From Pirellulaceae bacterium (lineage in GTDB: Bacteria > Planctomycetota > Planctomycetia > Pirellulales > Pirellulaceae): 64,000 bases of DNA. The position numbers and the translations under genes are program-made. Where the stretch lies: positions 1-64,000 of the forward strand of contig JANQLU010000098.1 of NCBI GenBank assembly GCA_028280445.1, written 5' to 3'. Of this stretch, positions 35,051-45,412 are shown piece by piece (within the stretch, counting starts at the first letter, position 1; every line of letters starts with the position of its first letter). The notes beneath the pieces were generated by a model. The model made no database searches. It saw only the letters and a program-made list of their open reading frames with translations, and was not told the DNA's origin.

Positions 35051-36142
35051 ATGAAATTAAAAATCGCAGTCAGTTTTTTATTCGCCACAGCGTTTGTCGC
35101 ACACGCCTATTCGCAAACCGACCAAGTCGATCGTACGGGTGGAGCGCGTCCGGTTCGAGGGCAAATCATCCAGGAATCGCCCACAGCAGTCGTCGTCAAA
35201 CTCAGCAATGGAAACCAAACCATTGACGCCAAAGAAATTCGTAGAGTGAATTTCGGTGATGGGTCGAACCTGCAAAAAAAAGCCATCAGTGATTTTTATG
35301 CCGGAAACTACAACAACTGTCTGGATTTGCTGGATCGTTCGGAACAGTCCAACGACAAAACAACCAACCCGTTTCTCAAAGCCGAATTGGCTTTTTGCCG
35401 AGCCATGTCGATGTGTCGCGAAGCCATGAGTGGAGGCAACGTTTCGCTGGACAATGCGGGTCAGAAAATCTACGAGTTCACAACCAATCATTCCAAATCG
35501 TTTCACGCGATTCCCGCGTCTCAAATGTTCGCCGAAGTCTGCATTATCAAAAGCGGTGCATTCCGTGACAAAACGAAACGTGACGAATGGCTCAAGCGTG
35601 CAAAAACAGCACTCAAACCGCTGCTCGAAGCCAAAAATACCTGGGGGGAACGCTATCTCTCCGCGAATTTGTTGATGGGCCGAATTGCAGCAATCGAAAA
35701 CAACAATGATCAAGCGATCCAGTACTTTACGGCCGCTCAAGACGACAGCATTACCGGTAAAGCGGCAACGCAAATCAAGCAGATTGCCCGCTGTCGAACC
35801 TGGCAAATTAAAGGGCAAAAAGGAGATGCCAACGCCATCAAAGAACTCAAAAAAATCATCAACAATGAATCGGGTGACGACAAATTGTTTTTCTCCAACG
35901 CTTACAATGCTCTGGGACATTGCTATCTGAAAGCGGGCGATAAAAAATCTGCGCTGCTACAGTTTTTGCATACGCAATTGCTGTACACCGGAAATCCGAA
36001 CACGCAATCCGAAGCATTGTATTATCTGACCCAGCTGTGGAACCAAACGAACCACCCGGACCGCGCCGGACAAGCGCAACAGGCGCTGCGAAACAGTTAT
36101 CAGAACACATACTATGGCCTCCGATCCGTAGCCGCGAATTAG
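35051..36142 (+). CDS. Periplasmic TPR protein with N-terminal beta domain
   Basis: A signal peptide (LFATAFVAHAYSQ) leads to a small beta-rich domain of the kind GQIIQESPTAVVVKLSNGNQ then AKEIRRVNFGDG, and from about residue 80 to TPR-like repeats (AISDFYAGNYNNCLDLL, ADKAL-like helices near the end). Its 363 residues lie 50 bases after the large TPR gene and are followed by ExbB. It is probably an assembly partner of that system. Confidence 0.78.
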   Translation: MKLKIAVSFLFATAFVAHAYSQTDQVDRTGGARPVRGQIIQESPTAVVVKLSNGNQTIDAKEIRRVNFGDGSNLQKKAISDFYAGNYNNCLDLLDRSEQSNDKTTNPFLKAELAFCRAMSMCREAMSGGNVSLDNAGQKIYEFTTNHSKSFHAIPASQMFAEVCIIKSGAFRDKTKRDEWLKRAKTALKPLLEAKNTWGERYLSANLLMGRIAAIENNNDQAIQYFTAAQDDSITGKAATQIKQIARCRTWQIKGQKGDANAIKELKKIINNESGDDKLFFSNAYNALGHCYLKAGDKKSALLQFLHTQLLYTGNPNTQSEALYYLTQLWNQTNHPDRAGQAQQALRNSYQNTYYGLRSVAAN

Positions 36143-36600
36143 TCCGTTCCAATCGATGTGAATGCGCCACTCAATCGATTCGACTGTACCATAGACTACT
36201 GAGTAGCGACGTTTTTTCCGACATACCGTTTGACCAAAACGGGCAAACGAGCGGCGGCCCGAAATCCATGTTGCCGATGACGATCGATTCGATGCAGGGT
36301 CTATTTTGCCGCCACCGCTGCAAATTTCAGAGAAGCTGAAATTATTCACACACTGCAACAATTTTTAATTATAATTGTAGACAGCCAGCACTTCCTACCG
36401 TTCACTCTATGGTTCTTTCGAACGAATCCTGACGTGTTTCCGTAACGGTTTCACACGGGAAACCCACGAACAGACTGCTATCAATACGATTCAGGAGTCA
36501 TTAAAATCGGGGCTCGTTTTCTGACAAAAAAATGACAAGGCTTCGTCGCCAATTTGACTTCAAACAATCCGCTAATGAACTCGGAAACCCGGAGCAATTC
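36143..36600. other. Gap before exbB, 458 bases
   Basis: No gene is convincing. TATAAT occurs at 36370-36375 inside an AT palindrome, without a good -35 element; it could be a promoter for the ExbB/ExbD genes. The frame of exbB extends up to ATG 36532, which lacks a ribosome binding site. Confidence 0.4.
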
Positions 36601-37443
<843 letters not shown>

Positions 37444-37461
37444 CTTCAGGGTCGATTTGCG

Positions 37462-37914
37462 ATGAAAATCAAAAAAGCACGCACCAAGATCCTCGAAGGC
37501 GATTTGACGCCGATGATCGATATGACGTTTCTGTTGATCGCGTTTTTTATGCTGATCGTCAATTTTTCAGAAACGGAAAAAGATCAAGATCTCGAGTTGC
37601 CGGACAGCAAAGTCGCGCGAACTCCCGACGAGCCTCCCAAATATCAAATCGTCATGAATCTGCGGACTTCGAAAGACGGCACGCCGCGAGTAAATTTTGT
37701 CGGAAAAAACTTTGCCAGTATCGCCAGTATCGGAACGGAACTCGAACTGGAAAAACGCTCAGCTGCGGCACAAAAAGTGCCACCGTCGGAAATCAACGTC
37801 GTGATTCGAGCGGATCGATATATCGCGTTTTCCAAGGTCCAGGAGTTGATGGCAAAATGCCAGGAATACGAGTTGCAAAAATTTAGTTTGCGGGCAAAAG
37901 AAAATATCAGGTAA
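37462..37914 (+). CDS. ExbD/TolR-type protein 1
   Basis: It has 150 residues and one N-terminal helix with the proton-binding Asp: GDLTPMIDMTFLLIAFFMLI. The rest is a small periplasmic domain. ExbD works with ExbB to convert proton flow into mechanical work in the envelope. It starts 18 bases after exbB. Confidence 0.88.
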   Translation: MKIKKARTKILEGDLTPMIDMTFLLIAFFMLIVNFSETEKDQDLELPDSKVARTPDEPPKYQIVMNLRTSKDGTPRVNFVGKNFASIASIGTELELEKRSAAAQKVPPSEINVVIRADRYIAFSKVQELMAKCQEYELQKFSLRAKENIR

Positions 37915-37936
37915 CCGTTTGAGCTGATTGAGCATT

Positions 37937-38521
37937 ATGAAAATTCGTGGTGGACAAGAGAAAGAACAAATCAAGCTGCAAACGACAGCGATGATTGACA
38001 TCGTTTTTCAGTTACTGGTTTTTTTCATCATGACGTTCAAAATCACCGCGCTCGAAGGTGATTTTCAAGTCAACATGCCGCAGGCGTCCGATCTGCCGCA
38101 GACCCCTATCGAAAACATCGATAAAACAATTCGGATCCACCTCTACGAAAACCCACAGGCCATTCGAATTACCTATTTGAATGCCGATGGGAAAGAGGTC
38201 ACTCGTGATGTGCGAAATACACTCCAGAGCATCGAAGTGAATCATGGCGACCGAGATCCCGTCACGTTTTCGCATCTCGGTAAACAATACGATGCATTTA
38301 AAGCACTTCGCGACCACATTCAAGGCATCATTGAATCAGAAGCCGATCCGTCTCAGGCAAAAGAACTCGAAGTCGAATTCGAAGTCGATCCCAATCTGAT
38401 CCATGGTGATACCGTGCGAGCCGTCGAAGCAGTTTCTGCGCGAATCGGCGAAGACCGCACCATCATTCCAATGATTGAAAAAATCAAATTCAAAGACACA
38501 GGTGCCGGCGCTGGCGAATGA
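37937..38521 (+). CDS. ExbD/TolR-type protein 2
   Basis: A single helix with LQTTAMIDIVFQLLVFFIMT holds the conserved Asp. The periplasmic part (194 residues in all) is longer than in the first ExbD and includes an acidic segment with EVEFEVDPNLIHGDTVRAVE. ATG 37937 is preferred over the in-frame TTG at 37928. Two different ExbD copies beside one ExbB suggest a mixed channel. Confidence 0.86.
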   Translation: MKIRGGQEKEQIKLQTTAMIDIVFQLLVFFIMTFKITALEGDFQVNMPQASDLPQTPIENIDKTIRIHLYENPQAIRITYLNADGKEVTRDVRNTLQSIEVNHGDRDPVTFSHLGKQYDAFKALRDHIQGIIESEADPSQAKELEVEFEVDPNLIHGDTVRAVEAVSARIGEDRTIIPMIEKIKFKDTGAGAGE

Positions 38522-38535
38522 CGCCCGCTGGTCTT

Positions 38536-38637
38536 GTAAGCGGCAAGGCGCTAGGTCGTGTTGATTAAATGTGAGCGGCAAGGCGCTAGCCGCCGGTGAA
38601 CCCTCAAATACCGGCGGCTAGCGCCTTGCCGCTCACA
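38536..38637. repeat. Type B palindromic repeat, copy 1
   Basis: The perfect 27-base arms at 38571-38597 and 38610-38636 (GTGAGCGGCAAGGCGCTAGC and onward) surround a 12-base loop. A half unit lies to the left. The copy at 63491-63590 is inverted and shares the flank TTGATTAAATGTGAGC. Confidence 0.9.
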
Positions 38638-38704
38638 CGTTACGATTTCGTAAAAATAAACCGGCCGTTGGGCCAGTTCCCATCGGCCAATCCAAAAACA
38701 TACG

Positions 38705-38762
38705 AGCACGAAGCGCCAGCGAGTGGTTGCCCGCGCAAAACCACTCGCTGGCGCGTCGTGCT
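38705..38762. repeat. Type A palindromic repeat, copy 2
   Basis: AGCACGAAGCGCCAGCGAGT and onward pairs with ACCACTCGCTGGCGCGTCGT around a short loop. Same family as 5463-5521. Confidence 0.85.
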
Positions 38763-38967
38763 TGTAAGATTCAATGCGATCCATGAAATTTCCTCTCACC
38801 GTCGCACTCTTGTGATTTTGGTTGAACTCACCTCCAGGTGACAACCTTCCACCCACGCCAATCGACCCATCCACCTCATCATTTTCTCTAAAATATAAAC
38901 TCGCAACTTTTATTCCGTTAAATCATGCGACCTTGCGGAAATCTATAATAATGCAGGAGAGCCGCAG

Positions 38968-39513
38968 TTGGACAAAGAACTTGATTTACACAAACCTGAT
39001 CTCAACCGGGCGTTTTTGCGTGAATTCACGATTCATGAACCGGCAATCCGTGCATACGTGCGGCGACTCGTCCCGACACGTTCGGATGCCGATGACGTTC
39101 TCCAAGAGGTTGCCATCGTGCTGTGGGAAAAATTCGAAGAATTCGAAGTCGATGGCAATTTTGCTGCTTGGGCCTATGGAATCGCCCGTTTCAAAGTCCT
39201 TTCTTGGTTGCGCGACAAACGCCGCGACCGCCTTACCTTGAGTAACGAAGTTATTGAAATCATCTCGCAACAATCGCCGGACCAGGAAAAACAACTTCAA
39301 CGGCAACGCGATGCGTTGGAGACATGCCTTCAAAAGATCAAAACGCAGGATCGCCAACTTCTAACAGCAGCTTACCGACCCGACCAAAATATCCAGGAGA
39401 TTGCCGCGGCCAGTGGCAGATCGATGACTGGTTTTTATCAGTGGTTGTATCGAACGAGACAAAAACTGCTTCAATGCGTCAAGCGTAAAATGGCTACGGA
39501 GCAAATGAAATGA
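38968..39513 (+). CDS. ECF-type RNA polymerase sigma factor
   Basis: It has 181 residues. Region 2 is seen in AYVRRLVPTRSDADDVLQEV and NFAAWAYGIARFKVLSWLRD, and region 4 in TAAYRPDQNIQEIAAASGRS then GFYQWLYRTRQKLLQCV. This fits the Rhodopirellula/Verrucomicrobium sigma group. Start is TTG 38968. It overlaps the FecR gene by four bases (ATGA) and should direct transcription of this operon or of related cytochrome genes; the FecR protein is probably its membrane regulator. Confidence 0.88.
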   Translation: MDKELDLHKPDLNRAFLREFTIHEPAIRAYVRRLVPTRSDADDVLQEVAIVLWEKFEEFEVDGNFAAWAYGIARFKVLSWLRDKRRDRLTLSNEVIEIISQQSPDQEKQLQRQRDALETCLQKIKTQDRQLLTAAYRPDQNIQEIAAASGRSMTGFYQWLYRTRQKLLQCVKRKMATEQMK

Positions 39514-41027
39514 ACCGCAAAAGCGAAATCGATGACTTGATTCAGCAATACGCGGATGGCCTCGCGACGGAGTCGGATATTGATCGACTCAACGATCTGC
39601 TATTGCACGATTCGGAAACGCGAAAATTGTTTGTCGAATATCTTAACCTCGACGCTGCACTGGCGGCCAATCTGGCAGATGCCATCCAACCGAAATCAAA
39701 TCCAGAGCCGATCGCTGCAAACGGCACTGCCGTCACACTTCCAACGAATCAGTACTCGGCGCCCAAATGGAGTTTGTTGTCGCGGTGGTCGATTGCAATC
39801 GCTGTGTCGATCATCATGTTGATCTTGGCCTGGTTTTGGTGGAATCCCGGACCGGCTGCTGAGTTTGCTGCCGTCAGTCGCAGCTTTGGTGTTGTTGAAC
39901 TGCCCGAGGGAACAAAACTACGCGATCAATGGATTGAAATCAACGCCGGCACGGTCGAATTGGTCACATCGCGTGACGCACGAGTCGTCATCGAGGCGCC
40001 GGCAAAGTTTCGGTTTGAATCTGCCCAACGGCTGCACTTGGATTTCGGACGACTGGCAGCCGACGTTCCGGAGCAAGCCGCCAACTTTACCGTCGTGACA
40101 CCCAACGGCGAAGCCGTCGATCTGGGAACAAAATTTGGCGTCGACGTCGCTCGGCAAGGGAAAACTGAAATACACGTTTTCCAAGGCGAAGTGGTAGCAA
40201 AAACAGATCAATTGGAACGACCCCAAAATTTGAAAACAGGCGAGGCATTTATCTTGCATCCCGAGGGAGGAGTCGAGCGCAGTTTACGCTCCGGCGCGTT
40301 TATCCATTCGAAAGAGGTTTCCGAGTTTCAGCCGGATCTCGTTTCGTCCATCGCCCGGCGCTCGGAGGAAATTTTGAACAAACTGAGACAGGATCCGACG
40401 ATGATCTTGTTACTTGATTTCGAATCCGATGAATTGCCGGATGGCAATTATCGCATGGTCCAGGGACGCTGGCCAGGAACACGAGCCCCGGAATTTGTTC
40501 GCAAAGGCGATCATATCAAACTCAACATTGGCAGTGGCCAACAATGGGACCAATTGACGCTGGCCGCCTGGGTCCGACTGGATCGCCTGGGAAGTGAACC
40601 CTATCAGTCGCTGCTACATACTAACGGTTGGGGTAAAAATCCGGGGCAAGTGCATTGGATGGTGACCCAGTTGAATACGATGCGTTTGGCGCTTTGGGGC
40701 AACAGACTCGCGCCGGGGTCGGATGAAAAACATTTCTATCCCGATTCGCGAACTTCTGTCCTGCCAGAACAAGGCCGCTGGGTGCACCTGGCAACCGTCT
40801 ACGATGCCAGCGCCGGCACGGTACGGTTTTACCTCAACGGAAAATTTGACAAGCAAACACGCCAATCTGTTGCCCACCCGGCACGACTGGGACCTTCGCA
40901 AATCGGCAACTGGAACCACAAAGATCGCAAACTTAGCGGTCGGATCGACGAGTTGATTTTACTGGGACGCGCCATGAACGATAATGAGTTGCGTATGTTG
41001 TTCGAAGCCGGGAACCCGTATCGTTGA
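39510..41027 (+). CDS. FecR-domain membrane protein with LamG-like C terminus
   Basis: An N-terminal cytoplasmic anti-sigma-like helix region (IDDLIQQYADGLATESDIDR) precedes a membrane helix (SIAIAVSIIMLILAWFWW). A FecR domain follows (VVTPNGEAVDLGTKFGVDVA, then EIHVFQGEV). The last 190 residues form a concanavalin/LamG-like sandwich (WDQLTLAAWVRLDR, and RWVHLATVYDASAGTVRFYL). It is the likely anti-sigma partner of the ECF factor just upstream, while the LamG part may bind glycan. Length 505. Confidence 0.88.
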   Translation: MNRKSEIDDLIQQYADGLATESDIDRLNDLLLHDSETRKLFVEYLNLDAALAANLADAIQPKSNPEPIAANGTAVTLPTNQYSAPKWSLLSRWSIAIAVSIIMLILAWFWWNPGPAAEFAAVSRSFGVVELPEGTKLRDQWIEINAGTVELVTSRDARVVIEAPAKFRFESAQRLHLDFGRLAADVPEQAANFTVVTPNGEAVDLGTKFGVDVARQGKTEIHVFQGEVVAKTDQLERPQNLKTGEAFILHPEGGVERSLRSGAFIHSKEVSEFQPDLVSSIARRSEEILNKLRQDPTMILLLDFESDELPDGNYRMVQGRWPGTRAPEFVRKGDHIKLNIGSGQQWDQLTLAAWVRLDRLGSEPYQSLLHTNGWGKNPGQVHWMVTQLNTMRLALWGNRLAPGSDEKHFYPDSRTSVLPEQGRWVHLATVYDASAGTVRFYLNGKFDKQTRQSVAHPARLGPSQIGNWNHKDRKLSGRIDELILLGRAMNDNELRMLFEAGNPYR

Positions 41028-41103
41028 CATTTTTCGAATTCTTTAGACGGACAAAACGTTAATTAGGTCAATCTAGGAAAACGGACAGAGGCTAACCAAT
41101 CGA

Positions 41104-43926
41104 ATGCTGAAACTTGCCAATCGACGACGTCTGCGAATCGATTTTTTTACCAAACCGATCATTTTAACGCTCTGCGTCGCGTTGCTGCCCACTTCGCGCG
41201 CGTTTGCCGATGAAATTGATTTTGTTCGCGATGTGCGCCCGATTTTTCAAAAACACTGTTATGCCTGTCATGGTGAGAAAAAACAAAAAAGTGGATATCG
41301 GCTGGACATCAAATCCGAAGCTTTCAAAGGCGGCGATCTCTACGAAGAAAACATCATCGTTCCAGGCAAAGCGGCGGAAAGTTTGTTGGTTCAATTCGTT
41401 GCTGACGAAGACGCCGACCTCACGATGCCGCCAACCGGCCGAGGACTATCGGAAAAAGAGATTGCGATTCTCAAACGCTGGGTCAACCAAGGTGCCGTTT
41501 GGCCAGACGGCGTCGATCGCGCGAAATTAAAAGATCTGCGCGATCACTGGAGCTTCAAACCAATTAGCAAACCGATTCCGCCAAAAACGGCTGGTACCGA
41601 CTGGCCGCGAAATGCCATTGATCATTTCATTTTTGCCAAACTCAAAAATGCCAAACTTCGACCGGCACCAGAGACCGATCGCGTGTCGTGGTTGCGGCGC
41701 GTTTCGTTCGACCTGACGGGACTGCCACCGACGCCTGAGCAAGTCGCCGAATTTGTCAAAGACAAAAGCAAAAATGCATACCAACGTGTCGTTGATCGAC
41801 TGCTCAAATCACCTCGCTACGGAGAACGTTGGGCACAACATTGGCTGGATGTCGTGCGCTATGCTGATACTCACGGATTCGAAGTCAACACCGAACGACC
41901 CCACGCCTGGCCTTATCGCGATTACGTCATTCGATCGTTAAATCAGGACACGCCGTATGATCGCTTCATTCGCCAACAGCTGGTCGGTGACCGCCTCGGC
42001 CAAGACGCTGCAACCGGATTCCTGGTCACGGCATCCGTGTTGTTGCCGGGACAAATTGGAAAAGACGCTCCCTCGATTCGGCTTGCCAGACAAGACGCAA
42101 TTGACGAGATCGTTGTCAATATTTCGCAAACCTTTCTCGGGCTCAGCATCGGATGCGCCAGATGTCATGACCATAAATTCGATCCCATTACACAGCGCGA
42201 TTACTATGCGATGCAGGCATTTGTAGCGGGTGTCGAATACAAAGACCGCGAACTGCTGACACCCGAACAGATCGCGACTCGGAAAAACATTGAAAAATAC
42301 AAAGCGAGGATTGCTGAGATCGACAACGTACTCACTCGATTTGTGCCGTTGGCCAAATCGGGAACGAAACGGTCCATGGTCAATGCGAGGCAAAACACGG
42401 ACCGATTTACACCCGTGAAAACGAAGCGGCTTCGATTTGTGATTCGCAAAACCAATCGATTGGAACCCTGCATCGATGAAATCGAAGTGTTCGATACCGA
42501 GGGTAAAAACATTGCGATTGCCACCGCAGGAACAACCGTAAAATCCTCTGGCGACAAGGTCTCACTCAATCGCCACGAACTAAAATTCGTAAACGACGGC
42601 AAATATGGAAACTCGCGCAGCTGGATGTCGAATCAAACAGGCAGCGGTTGGGTGGAACTCGAATTTTCGCGTGAGCATGAAATCGATCGCGTAATCTGGG
42701 GCCGTGATCGCAACGGAAGGTTTTGGGATCGACTGGCTACGGATTATATGATTGAAATTCAGCAGGATGGCAAATGGCAGGCAATTGCCGACGCCTCAGA
42801 TCGTCAAAAATATGACCCTGCGAAAAAAAATCCGATGCCGATATCGATCAAGGGTCTGCCGGAAAAACAGGCAAAAATAGCCAAGCCGTTAATTCGCGAG
42901 AAATCGCAATTGGAAGCCAAAATCAAATCTGCGGCGAATGCAAAAAAGATCTTTGCCGGGACGTTCCGCAAACCGGACAAAATTCACTTTTTAACACGAG
43001 GCGACCCCGAACAACCGCGTGATGTTGTTGTACCAGCAGTGCCAACGGCGTTCGGCAAACTACGACTGCCGAACGAGACGAATGAGCAGCAGCGCCGCCA
43101 AGCACTTGCGGATTGGATTGCCAGTCCGAAAAACCCGTTGACTGCGAGGGTGATGGTCAACCGAATTTGGCAAACCCATTTTGGAACGGGACTGGTCGCA
43201 ACGGCCAACGATTTTGGACATAGCGGTCAGCCGCCCTCGCATCCCGAACTACTGGATTGGCTGGCAACTGAATTCATTCGTTCCGGTTGGTCGATCAAAC
43301 ACATCCACAAACTCATTGTGTTGTCGGCAACTTATCGACAATCTTCGCGAAATGACGATGAAAACGCGGCTCATCGAGATGCCGATGTTCGGTTGTTGTG
43401 GCGTTATCCGTTACGACGCATCGATGGAGAATCGATTCGCGATTCGATGCTGGCCGTCAGCGGTAGACTCAACCTGAAAATGTATGGCCGAGGATTTAAC
43501 CTGTTCGACAAACGGGGTGGTCTCAGCGGATTTATTCCGATCGAACGGTTTACCAATGACGGACTACGTCGCATGATCTACGCCCACAAAGTTCGTCGAG
43601 AACGTGATGCCGTATTCGGCGCATTTGATTGTCCTGACGCGGGTCAAAGCACACCACGACGAAGGGAGTCGATGACACCCATTCAAGCCTTGAACCTGTT
43701 CAACAGCCAGTTCACACTAGATCAGGCCAACGCTTTTGCCGCCCGTGTGAAAACAGAATCAGGCAATGATGTGACCAGGCAGATTCGGCGAGTGTACCAA
43801 CTGGCACTCAATCGCGAACCATCCAAACAAGAGATCGAGTCGGCCAAGCCGGTGATTCAAACCCATGGCCTGTCAGTGTTGTGTCGAGCAATGTTTAACA
43901 GCAACGAGTTTCTATTTTTAGAATGA
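41104..43926 (+). CDS. PSCyt1/DUF1549/DUF1553 planctomycete cytochrome protein
   Basis: This 940-residue protein has a signal peptide (LCVALLPTSRAFA) and a planctomycete-type haem c site CYACHG (C52, C55, H56). DUF1549 follows (RVSFDLTGLPPTPEQVAEFV, YGERWAQHWLDVVRYADTHG). A middle insert resembles a discoidin (F5/8 type C) domain (GSGWVELEFSREHEIDRVIW). DUF1553 is last (MVNRIWQTHFGTGLVATAND, then SGLSVLCRAMFNSNEF-like end). These proteins, common in planctomycetes, are thought to act in polysaccharide breakdown, but their reaction is unknown. Its stop overlaps the DUF1501 start by four bases. Confidence 0.92.
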   Translation: MLKLANRRRLRIDFFTKPIILTLCVALLPTSRAFADEIDFVRDVRPIFQKHCYACHGEKKQKSGYRLDIKSEAFKGGDLYEENIIVPGKAAESLLVQFVADEDADLTMPPTGRGLSEKEIAILKRWVNQGAVWPDGVDRAKLKDLRDHWSFKPISKPIPPKTAGTDWPRNAIDHFIFAKLKNAKLRPAPETDRVSWLRRVSFDLTGLPPTPEQVAEFVKDKSKNAYQRVVDRLLKSPRYGERWAQHWLDVVRYADTHGFEVNTERPHAWPYRDYVIRSLNQDTPYDRFIRQQLVGDRLGQDAATGFLVTASVLLPGQIGKDAPSIRLARQDAIDEIVVNISQTFLGLSIGCARCHDHKFDPITQRDYYAMQAFVAGVEYKDRELLTPEQIATRKNIEKYKARIAEIDNVLTRFVPLAKSGTKRSMVNARQNTDRFTPVKTKRLRFVIRKTNRLEPCIDEIEVFDTEGKNIAIATAGTTVKSSGDKVSLNRHELKFVNDGKYGNSRSWMSNQTGSGWVELEFSREHEIDRVIWGRDRNGRFWDRLATDYMIEIQQDGKWQAIADASDRQKYDPAKKNPMPISIKGLPEKQAKIAKPLIREKSQLEAKIKSAANAKKIFAGTFRKPDKIHFLTRGDPEQPRDVVVPAVPTAFGKLRLPNETNEQQRRQALADWIASPKNPLTARVMVNRIWQTHFGTGLVATANDFGHSGQPPSHPELLDWLATEFIRSGWSIKHIHKLIVLSATYRQSSRNDDENAAHRDADVRLLWRYPLRRIDGESIRDSMLAVSGRLNLKMYGRGFNLFDKRGGLSGFIPIERFTNDGLRRMIYAHKVRRERDAVFGAFDCPDAGQSTPRRRESMTPIQALNLFNSQFTLDQANAFAARVKTESGNDVTRQIRRVYQLALNREPSKQEIESAKPVIQTHGLSVLCRAMFNSNEFLFLE

Positions 43927-45386
43927 GTACCATCAATCAAATTTCGGTCGCAGGTAGCGCGCTACTTGACCGCCGACGATTTCTGTCATGCTCCGCAACC
44001 GGTCTCGGTTCGATTGCGCTGGCCAGTCTGTTACAAAATGATGGATTGTTGGCCGCGCAAGAGAAAATCAATCCTTCCCAGCCGTACGCTCCGCGGAAAC
44101 CACATTTTCGAGCTAAAGCCAAAAATGTCGTCGTGATTTTCTGCGCCGGGGCGGTGAGCCAACTGGAAACGTGGGACTACAAACCGGATTTGATCAAAAT
44201 GGACGGCAAGTCGTTGCGCGGTGGCCCAGCCGTCACCTTCCAAGGGCCGGCAGGAAAGCTGGCCAGACCGCAATACCGTTTTCGACAGTACGGCGAGTCG
44301 GGTAAATGGGTTAGCGATTTGGTCCCGCATCTGGCGCAGCTCAGTGATGAAATGGCGTTCGTTCATTCGCTGACCAGTAAATCAAACACGCACGGACCTG
44401 CCGAAAACTTTTTGTCGACCGGTTTCGTGTTGGACGGTTTTCCCAGCTTGGGTTCCTGGGTTACTTATGCGTTGGGCAGCGAGAATCAAAACTTGCCCGC
44501 TTATGTCGCCATCCCCGATCCGCGCGGCGTTCCTCAAAATGGCTCCAACAATTGGGGGCCTGGATTTTTACCGGCGGCGTTTCAAGGGACGACGATGAGT
44601 TCCAGCCGGCCTCTGAGACATCTTGTGGCGCCTGGAGTTTCCGCCGAAACGGATCGCGCGGCGCGTTCCCTGCTCCGGCAAATGAATAGTCGCCATTTGG
44701 AACAACATCCCGGCGACAGCAAACTTGCCGGTCGGATTGCCAGCTATGAATTGGCTGCCCGGATGCAACGGGGCGTTCGCGAAATCTCGGACTTGACGAC
44801 CGAACCAAAACATATTTTGAAACTTTATGGAGCGGACGACACGAAAAACACTCACAAAGCGGCGTTCGCCAAAAACTGTATTCTCGCTCGGAGGTTGATC
44901 GAAAAAGGTGTTCGCTTTGTGCAACTGTTCAACGGCGCCTATGCCAGCGGCGGAAAACTAAATTGGGATGGCCACAACGCACTTAAAAAACAATATGATG
45001 TCCACGGCGAAATTCTCGACCAACCCGCTGCCGCACTGATCGTCGATTTGAAACAACGCGGATTGTTAGAAGAAACGCTGGTCGTCTGGTGTACCGAGTT
45101 TGGCCGCATGCCATTCTTTCAAAAAGGCTCCAAAGGCCGCGATCACAATCCCGATGGCTTCACCTGCTGGTTAACTGGCGCTGGTGTCAAACCGGGCGTC
45201 AGTCATGGGCAAACCGATCCGCTCGGCCGCAAAGCTGTCAAAGATATCCACCCGCTTTACGACTTTAACGCCACGATTCTCCACCTGCTTGGGCTCGACC
45301 ACGAAAAACTCACGTTCCGACACAACGGATTTGAACGTCGCCTGACCAACGTCGAAGGTCATATTATTCGAGACATCTTGGCTTGA
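43923..45386 (+). CDS. DUF1501 family protein, Tat-type signal
   Basis: Twin-Arg-like start LDRRRFLSCSATGLGSIALA suggests export by the Tat route. The body has KNVVVIFCAGAVSQLETWDY, NFLSTGFVLDG, and LVVWCTEFGRMPFFQKGSKG followed by GRDHNP, the sulfatase/alkaline-phosphatase-like pattern of DUF1501. Length 487 is normal. It is nearly always next to a DUF1549/DUF1553 gene, as here, and the two are translationally coupled. Confidence 0.92.
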   Translation: MSTINQISVAGSALLDRRRFLSCSATGLGSIALASLLQNDGLLAAQEKINPSQPYAPRKPHFRAKAKNVVVIFCAGAVSQLETWDYKPDLIKMDGKSLRGGPAVTFQGPAGKLARPQYRFRQYGESGKWVSDLVPHLAQLSDEMAFVHSLTSKSNTHGPAENFLSTGFVLDGFPSLGSWVTYALGSENQNLPAYVAIPDPRGVPQNGSNNWGPGFLPAAFQGTTMSSSRPLRHLVAPGVSAETDRAARSLLRQMNSRHLEQHPGDSKLAGRIASYELAARMQRGVREISDLTTEPKHILKLYGADDTKNTHKAAFAKNCILARRLIEKGVRFVQLFNGAYASGGKLNWDGHNALKKQYDVHGEILDQPAAALIVDLKQRGLLEETLVVWCTEFGRMPFFQKGSKGRDHNPDGFTCWLTGAGVKPGVSHGQTDPLGRKAVKDIHPLYDFNATILHLLGLDHEKLTFRHNGFERRLTNVEGHIIRDILA

Positions 45387-45412
45387 CCTTGAGTGATCGA
45401 ACGTCCCAGATC

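Larger units (their letters stand above)
38522..38967. other. Repeat-rich gap before the sigma factor
   Basis: It carries a type B repeat (38536-38637), a partial type D unit (about 38661-38691) and a type A palindrome (38705-38762). No gene is seen; the perfect 27-base hairpin of type B could terminate the ExbD operon. Confidence 0.65.

Noticed and set aside
35078..35920. A 280-codon minus-strand frame opposite the second TPR gene
   Set aside because: The plus-strand gene has a signal peptide, operon context and TPR repeats; the opposite frame has none.
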